A stretch of 10,090 nt of DNA from a bacterium (GTDB lineage Bacteria; Chloroflexota; Dormibacteria; UBA8260; Bog-877). Below, in pieces: positions 5,869 to 10,090 of this stretch (its first letter is position 1; each line of letters begins with the position of its first letter). The notes below the pieces were generated by a model that worked only from the letters and a program-made list of their open reading frames with translations, ran no database searches and had not been told where the DNA came from. The position numbers were made by a program, and so were the translations under genes. The stretch covers positions 1-10,090 of the forward strand of contig JAJYWT010000166.1 in assembly GCA_021791345.1 (NCBI GenBank), written 5' to 3'.

Positions 5869-6645
5869 ATGGCCGAGGTGGTACGAAGGGAACGGCGGGG
5901 TCCGGTCGGGTGGCTGATCATCGACCATCCCCCGGCCAATGCCCTGAACCGCGCGGTGCTGGGCGGGCTCAGGGATGGCCTTGGCGAATTCGAGGCTGAC
6001 CGAGGCGTCCGCTCGGTGGTGGTGACCGGAGCGGGGGACCGCTTCTTCGTGGCCGGAGCGGACATCAAGGAGTTCGTGAGCGACGGGCCCGATGCGACCA
6101 GGGAAAAGATCGCCGATGGCCAGCGCCTCACCCTGGAGATGGAGCGTTCCCGGCTGCCGTTGGTGGCGGCGGTGAATGGATTCGCCCTGGGTGGTGGGTT
6201 GGAGCTGGCCATGGCCTGCGACGTGCGGATTGCCAGTCGGAGCGCGCGGTTGGGGCAGCCGGAGATCCTCCTGGGGATCATCCCGGGCTGGGGCGGGACC
6301 CAGCGGCTGCCCCGGCTGGTCGGCAGGGGGATGGCCATGGAGCTGCTGCTGAGCGGTGAGCAGATCGATGCCGAGCGGGCCCTGGCCCTGGGGCTGGTGA
6401 ACCGGGTGGCTGCCCCCGCTGAACTCGGCCACGAGGCGCAGGCGCTGGCGGAACAGCTGGGTGAGCGGGCGCCCCTGGCGACGGCCGCGATCAAGCGGGC
6501 GGTTGCCGACGGCCTGGACCGGCCCCTGGCGGAAGCACTCGGCATCGAGCTGGCCGAATTCGACGCCACGTTCCGAAGTCGAGACGCGAGCGAGGGGATA
6601 GCGGCTTTCCTGGAGAAGCGACCGCCGCATTGGCGGGCCGGCTGA
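5869..6645 (+). CDS. Enoyl-CoA hydratase/isomerase (crotonase family)
   Basis: The product is expected to hydrate 2-trans-enoyl-CoA to 3-hydroxyacyl-CoA, step two of beta-oxidation, in the cytoplasm. It has 258 aa, the normal size for a single-domain crotonase. The oxyanion-hole segment VAGADIKEF is at 61-69 and the second one at NGFALGGGLELAMACD (103-118). Both catalytic glutamates of classical enoyl-CoA hydratase are conserved: E112 in GGLE and E132 in GQPEILLG, matching rat E144 and E164. The C-terminal SEGIAAFLEKR (241-251) is also typical. These residues support true hydratase activity, although the chain-length range is unknown. The ATG at 5869 is chosen because GGAGGG (5859-5864) precedes it; the frame is open far upstream only as an antisense shadow of the coiled-coil gene. 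The EtfD-like oxidoreductase lies downstream, which fits a beta-oxidation role. Confidence 0.92.
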   Translation: MAEVVRRERRGPVGWLIIDHPPANALNRAVLGGLRDGLGEFEADRGVRSVVVTGAGDRFFVAGADIKEFVSDGPDATREKIADGQRLTLEMERSRLPLVAAVNGFALGGGLELAMACDVRIASRSARLGQPEILLGIIPGWGGTQRLPRLVGRGMAMELLLSGEQIDAERALALGLVNRVAAPAELGHEAQALAEQLGERAPLATAAIKRAVADGLDRPLAEALGIELAEFDATFRSRDASEGIAAFLEKRPPHWRAG

Positions 6646-6665
6646 AATGCCCGGCGGCCACGCCC

Positions 6666-6671
6666 TACCAT
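6666..6671 (+). promoter_or_regulatory. -10 element of a leaderless promoter for the 61-aa gene
   Basis: TACCAT fits TANNNT and is separated by seven bases from the GTG at 6679. No Shine-Dalgarno sequence lies in between. It may also direct transcription of the EtfD-like gene downstream. Confidence 0.35.
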
Positions 6672-6678
6672 CTTCTGC

Positions 6679-6864
6679 GTGAGCGTTTCCCCGGTGAGGG
6701 GGCCGGTGGGCCCTGACGACCCCAACCGCTCCGTGGGAGGGGCCCGTCGGCGACTTGGCCCGTTCTGGATCGAGGAGCCCGCGTGGTTCTGGGCGGCGTG
6801 GGCGGTCCTGGTGGTCGCCGGGGTGGCTCTGTTCGTGCTGGCGATGAGCTTCGACCACCCTTGA
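6679..6864 (+). CDS. Small membrane protein, 61 aa, coupled to the EtfD-like gene
   Basis: A Pro/Gly/Arg-rich cytosolic N-terminus of about 30 residues leads into PFWIEEPAW and one membrane helix (about 36-56, from AWFWAAWAVL to LFVLAM), ending in SFDHP. The start is GTG at 6679, without a Shine-Dalgarno sequence but seven bases after a -10-like TACCAT. The TGA stop at 6862-6864 overlaps the TTG start of the next gene as TTGA. Such tight coupling suggests equimolar production and a possible accessory subunit of the membrane oxidoreductase, though this is inference. No family recognised, and small ORFs are less certain than long ones. The hydrophobic helix and the precise overlap support it. 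Confidence 0.62.
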   Translation: MSVSPVRGPVGPDDPNRSVGGARRRLGPFWIEEPAWFWAAWAVLVVAGVALFVLAMSFDHP

Positions 6865-8897
6865 TCTGGCTCAACTCCGCTGCCCTGGTGTGTCTGGGCG
6901 TGGTCACCGGATTCCTCTTCTGGAGCCGCATCGGGCCGCTGATGAGGTCGATGCGGCAGGCCCAGCCGGAGTCGCGCCTCGACCATCCCGGCAGTCGCCT
7001 GCTCGGGGTCGCGGTGTTCGTGCTGGGGCAGCGGCGGCTGCTGCGCTGGCCGTTCTCGGGGGTCGCCCACTTCCTGATCTTCTGGGGCTTCGTGATCCTG
7101 AACCTGGAGATCCTGCAGGCGGTGCTGGAGGCCCTGGTCCCGCCCCTGAACTTGGACCAGCAGTACTGGTGGGGTCCGATCGCGTTCCTTCAGGATCTGA
7201 TGGCGGCGGCGGTGCTGCTGGGGCTGGCGCTGGCGGCGCTGAACCGCTACCTCTTGCGCCCGAGCCGCTTCCACGGGAGCCACCAGCGCGACGCCACCCT
7301 GATCCTGGTGCTCATCGCGGCTGTGATCGCCACCCAGCTGGGGATCTACGGCACCCAGATCGCGGCGGGAGCCGACCAGGTCGTCAACCTGCGCCCAATC
7401 TCGGATGCGGTGGCGTTTGTCTTCCGCGGCTTTCACGGCGAGTCGATCTGGGCGTGGCACGAGTTCTTCCTGTGGGCGCACCTGCTGCTGGTGGCGGGCT
7501 TCCTGGTCTACCTGGCCCGCAGCAAGCACCTGCACATCCTGACCGCGGTCTTCAACGTTTACACCCGCAGCCTGGAGCCGGCCGGTCGGCACCTGCCCAA
7601 GCTGGACATCGAGCAGGCCGACCATTACGGCCTGGCTCGGGTCGACCAGCTGACCTGGAAGCAGGAGCTCGACCTCGCCACCTGCACCGAGTGCGGGCGC
7701 TGCCAGGTGCACTGCCCCGCCTTCAACACCGGCAAGCCGCTGTCGCCCAAGCTCCTCATCACCGACCTCCGGGACGCCTGGTACGCCAATGCCCGGGGGG
7801 AAGCTCCGCCCCGCAGCTACTGGGCGGAGCCTGAGCCCCGCGGGACTGCGCCCACCGACGGTTCCCTATTGGACTGGAGCGTGCTGGAGGAGACGCTCTG
7901 GTCCTGCACCACCTGCGGGGCCTGTGTGGAGCAGTGCCCGGTCCTGATCGAGCACGTGCCGGCGATCGTGGAGATGCGCCGCTCCCTGGTCCTGGAGGAG
8001 TCACGCATCCCCAAGGAGGCGCAGCGCGCCTTGGAGTCCCTGGAGCAGCGGGGCAACCCGTACTCGATGCCGCAGTCGGCCCGGATGCGCTGGGCGGAGG
8101 GGTTGGACGTCCCCCGGCTCGCTGACCACCCCGACGCGGAATACCTGTACTGGGTGGGGTGCGCGACGGCCTTCGACGAGGCCAACTGGCCCGCGGCCCG
8201 GGCGACGGTGGCGATCATGAGGGCGGCCGGCGTCAGCTTCGCGGTCCTTGGCGATGAGGAGACCTGCACCGGGGACCCGGCCCGCCGGCTGGGCAACGAG
8301 TACCTCTTTCAGACCCAGGCGGAGCAGGTGGTGGGTCGGCTCTCCAAGCTGGGGGTGCGCCGCATCGTGGCCAGCTGCCCGCACTGCTTCAACACCCTTG
8401 CCAACGAGTACCCGGACATGGGCGGGAACTATGAGGTCATCCATCACACCCAGCTCCTCGAGCTGCTCCTGGACCAGGGGAGGATCCACTTCGAGGCCGA
8501 CCATGGCCCCCGCCGCCTCACCTATCACGACCCCTGCTACCTCGGGCGGTGGAACCGCGAGTACGACGCCCCCCGGCGGCTCCTGAACGCCATCCCTGGG
8601 GTGGAGCTGCGGGAGATGGCCCGCAGCCGCGGGGAGTCGATGTGCTGTGGGGCGGGCGGCGGGCGGATCTTCATGGAGGAGACGAAGGGCCAGCGGGTCA
8701 ACCGCGTCCGGGTCCAGCAGGCCCAGGCGACCGGTGCGGAGCGGGCGGCGGTCGCCTGCCCCTTCTGCGCCACCATGTTCCAGGAGGGGATCTCGTCGCA
8801 GTCGCTGGGGGGAGAGCTGGGCAGTGCGGACGTGGCGGTCCTGGTGGCGGAGGCGATGGGCCTCGACTACCTGCCTTCGCCCCCGCCGTCAGCTTGA
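6861..8897 (+). CDS. EtfD/HdrD-like membrane iron-sulfur oxidoreductase
   Basis: The 678-aa protein resembles EtfD-type reductases (such as mycobacterial Rv0338c), which take electrons from electron-transfer flavoprotein, reduced by acyl-CoA dehydrogenases, and deliver them to the quinone pool. The N-terminal half is NarI/cytochrome-b-like, with five membrane helices near 2-21, 68-93, 105-132, 144-170 and 197-219. H70, H200 and H207 are candidate heme-b ligands. Two ferredoxin-type [4Fe-4S] motifs follow: C275/C278/C281/C285 and C349/C352/C355/C359. Two CCG domains follow. The first has GC434, C469-T470-G and C506/C509; the second has C559, CCG at 595-597 and C633/C636. The first CCG is CTG, common in this family. 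The start is TTG at 6861 in a TTGA overlap with the preceding gene; the upstream open frame is a shadow. Neighbouring hydratase, epimerase and mutase genes support a fatty-acid role. A heterodisulfide- or lactate/glycolate-type partner is less likely. Confidence 0.87.
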   Translation: MIWLNSAALVCLGVVTGFLFWSRIGPLMRSMRQAQPESRLDHPGSRLLGVAVFVLGQRRLLRWPFSGVAHFLIFWGFVILNLEILQAVLEALVPPLNLDQQYWWGPIAFLQDLMAAAVLLGLALAALNRYLLRPSRFHGSHQRDATLILVLIAAVIATQLGIYGTQIAAGADQVVNLRPISDAVAFVFRGFHGESIWAWHEFFLWAHLLLVAGFLVYLARSKHLHILTAVFNVYTRSLEPAGRHLPKLDIEQADHYGLARVDQLTWKQELDLATCTECGRCQVHCPAFNTGKPLSPKLLITDLRDAWYANARGEAPPRSYWAEPEPRGTAPTDGSLLDWSVLEETLWSCTTCGACVEQCPVLIEHVPAIVEMRRSLVLEESRIPKEAQRALESLEQRGNPYSMPQSARMRWAEGLDVPRLADHPDAEYLYWVGCATAFDEANWPAARATVAIMRAAGVSFAVLGDEETCTGDPARRLGNEYLFQTQAEQVVGRLSKLGVRRIVASCPHCFNTLANEYPDMGGNYEVIHHTQLLELLLDQGRIHFEADHGPRRLTYHDPCYLGRWNREYDAPRRLLNAIPGVELREMARSRGESMCCGAGGGRIFMEETKGQRVNRVRVQQAQATGAERAAVACPFCATMFQEGISSQSLGGELGSADVAVLVAEAMGLDYLPSPPPSA

Positions 8898-8936
8898 GAG
8901 GCGCGGCGTAAGCCGGGAGCCCGGTCAGGACGCCGC

Positions 8937-8942
8937 CATAAT
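8937..8942 (+). promoter_or_regulatory. -10 element of a leaderless promoter for the epimerase fusion
   Basis: CATAAT is one base from the consensus TATAAT. It lies six bases before the GTG at 8949, with no Shine-Dalgarno sequence. It would let epimerase and mutase be transcribed independently of the EtfD-like gene, whose stop is at 8897. Confidence 0.5.
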
Positions 8943-8948
8943 CGCAGG

Positions 8949-9710
8949 GTGGGACCAACTGCCCCCGACTATCAGCTGGACCATTTGGGGATCGCCGTCA
9001 GCGACGTGCGGGCGGCCGCAGCCGATCTGGAGGCGCGGCTGGGAGCGGGCCCGGGCCCGCTGGAGCAAATCGAGCCCGACGGCATCTGGGCGCTGTTTCT
9101 GGATCTGGGCGGCCAGGCGGTGGAGCTTCTGAGCCCGGTCCGCCCGGACTCGAGCATCTCGCGCTTCCTGGAGCGACGTGGTGAGGGTCTCCACCACGTC
9201 GCCTACCGGGTCACCGACATCGAGCGGGAGCTGAGCCGATGGGAGCGGCTGGGCGCCCAGCTCATTGACTCGGAGCCCCGGCCGGGCTCCCGGGGCCGGC
9301 TGGTCGCCTTCGTCCATCCCCGCACCGAGCATGGGGTGCTCACCGAGCTGGTGCAGGCTGTGGCGGTGACACCACCGGGGCCGGCTCCGGGGGCTGCCCG
9401 GGTGGTGTTCCTCTGCGGGTCGCGCCGTTTCGCCGACGCCTACTCGACGGCTGACCGGGAAGAGACCGCCGCCGGAAGGATCGCGGTCGCCTGCTACGCC
9501 GGGCCCGCGGGAGCCGACCAGCCGGAGGCGCCCGGGACCTCCCCAGGAGCTCAGGGATTCAGCTCGCGCTCGAAGATCGACCTCGCGGATGAGGTGCTGG
9601 TGCTCAACGTCGGCGGCTACGTTGGGGAGTCCACCGCCAGGGAGGTCGCCTACGCGAGCGCCCAGGGCAAGCCGGTCCGCTGGCTGGAGCCTCCGGGATC
9701 CAGCCGGTGA
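8949..9710 (+). CDS. Methylmalonyl-CoA epimerase fused to a nucleoside-deoxyribosyltransferase-like domain
   Basis: The 253-aa product has two domains. Residues 9-137 form a VOC-fold methylmalonyl-CoA epimerase, which interconverts the (S)- and (R)-forms of methylmalonyl-CoA. The metal ligands expected from characterised epimerases are present: H12 (LDHLGIAV), E59 (VELLSP), H82 or H83 (GLHHVAY) and E133 (LTELVQ). After a Pro/Ala/Gly linker (140-150), residues 151-247 match the fold of DUF4406-type, nucleoside 2-deoxyribosyltransferase-like proteins: [14 protein letters not shown] at its start and [22 protein letters not shown] and [17 protein letters not shown] near its end. E232 aligns by motif with the catalytic Glu of nucleoside deoxyribosyltransferases (EIGYA), by inference. 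The frame runs through without break. The GTG start lies six bases after a CATAAT hexamer, so it is probably leaderless. The stop overlaps the mutase start (GTGA). Epimerase identity is strong; the second domain's activity is unknown. Confidence 0.85.
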   Translation: MGPTAPDYQLDHLGIAVSDVRAAAADLEARLGAGPGPLEQIEPDGIWALFLDLGGQAVELLSPVRPDSSISRFLERRGEGLHHVAYRVTDIERELSRWERLGAQLIDSEPRPGSRGRLVAFVHPRTEHGVLTELVQAVAVTPPGPAPGAARVVFLCGSRRFADAYSTADREETAAGRIAVACYAGPAGADQPEAPGTSPGAQGFSSRSKIDLADEVLVLNVGGYVGESTAREVAYASAQGKPVRWLEPPGSSR

Positions 9711-10090
9711 GCGCCGAGGATGGCGGCTTCAAGACCGGGTCGGGGCTGCCTCTGCTGCCGGCCTACGAACGGGATCCCGGGCGCGTCGACCCGCCACCTC
9801 CCGGAGCCCCGCCCTACACGAGAGGGATCCGGGCCGACGGCTACCGGCGCCGGCTCTGGACCATGCGCCAGTACGCGGGCTTCGGGTCGGCGGAGGCCAC
9901 CAACCAAAGGTTCAAGTACCTTCTGGAACGCGGCCAGACCGGCCTCTCGGTGGCCTTCGACCTTCCCACCCAGATGGGCTATGACTCCGACGATGAGATG
10001 GCCCGGGGCGAGGTCGGCAAGGTGGGAGTGGCGATCGACCATCTGGGGGACATGCGGACTCTGCTGGCGGACCTGCCGCTCGGGGAGGTG
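9707..10090 (+). CDS. Methylmalonyl-CoA mutase large subunit, 5' part (partial)
   Basis: The enzyme uses adenosylcobalamin to rearrange (R)-methylmalonyl-CoA to succinyl-CoA. The gene runs off the window; 128 codons are visible. The GTG start overlaps the epimerase stop as GTGA, implying translational coupling. After a variable N-terminus come PPYTRGI (35-41), [13 protein letters not shown] (50-62) and [20 protein letters not shown] (76-95), then [11 protein letters not shown] (101-111). These match the TIM-barrel part of the acyl-CoA mutase family, especially the two-subunit form in which the B12 domain is a separate protein. Y56 corresponds to the catalytic Tyr89 of the Propionibacterium enzyme. 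The segment usually reading VYPTMY is IRADGY (41-46), which may alter acyl-CoA binding. An isobutyryl-CoA, hydroxyisobutyryl-CoA or ethylmalonyl-CoA mutase is possible, but the adjacent epimerase favours methylmalonyl-CoA. Confidence 0.88.
   Translation, partial: MSAEDGGFKTGSGLPLLPAYERDPGRVDPPPPGAPPYTRGIRADGYRRRLWTMRQYAGFGSAEATNQRFKYLLERGQTGLSVAFDLPTQMGYDSDDEMARGEVGKVGVAIDHLGDMRTLLADLPLGEV

Noticed and set aside
5799..7712. 637-codon open frame on the minus strand opposite the hydratase and EtfD-like genes
   Set aside because: It is antisense to genes with intact catalytic motifs, and the Gln/Arg/His-rich translation is typical of the reverse frame of GC-rich genes.

Overview
The window is about 70% G+C, gene-dense, and free of mobile elements, RNA genes and CRISPR. 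Starts are often GTG or TTG, genes overlap through GTGA and TTGA junctions, and several genes appear to be leaderless: a -10-like hexamer lies 6 to 8 bases from the start codon with no Shine-Dalgarno sequence between. Together with the archaeal/Chloroflexota-style methylmalonyl-CoA mutase subunit and the EtfD-like iron-sulfur oxidoreductase, this suggests a high-GC soil-type bacterium such as a Chloroflexota/Dormibacterota or actinobacterial lineage. The taxonomic guess is weak because no marker gene is present.

Left part (1-2912, plus strand). The tail of an unidentified gene is followed by a 116-aa single-pass membrane protein of unknown function, then galU (UTP-glucose-1-phosphate uridylyltransferase), a 90-aa unknown protein, a PHP-family metal-dependent phosphoesterase and a 121-aa membrane-anchored Ser/Thr/Pro-rich protein.

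Middle part (2914-5815). A 173-aa unknown protein on the minus strand converges on the previous gene. It is divergent from a zinc-free quinone-oxidoreductase-like dehydrogenase (plus). On the minus strand, an unknown coiled-coil protein lies immediately upstream of coaE (dephospho-CoA kinase). The coiled-coil gene is divergent from the enoyl-CoA hydratase gene, with one symmetric TAGCGTA element able to serve as the -10 box in both directions.

Right part (5869-10090, plus strand). This is an acyl-CoA oxidation and propionyl-CoA/methylmalonyl-CoA block: enoyl-CoA hydratase, a 61-aa membrane protein whose stop overlaps the start of a 678-aa EtfD/HdrD-like membrane oxidoreductase, a methylmalonyl-CoA epimerase fused to a nucleoside 2-deoxyribosyltransferase-like domain, and the 5' end of a methylmalonyl-CoA mutase large subunit, cut by the window edge. 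The inferred logic is that hydratase and other beta-oxidation enzymes shorten acyl-CoAs, the EtfD-like protein passes the acyl-CoA dehydrogenase electrons to the quinone pool, and epimerase plus mutase convert the methylmalonyl-CoA from odd or branched chains to succinyl-CoA. CoaE, which makes CoA, lies nearby.

The most unusual item is the epimerase fusion. The altered acyl-CoA-contact segment of the mutase and the bidirectional promoter are next. No wholly new multi-gene system is evident.
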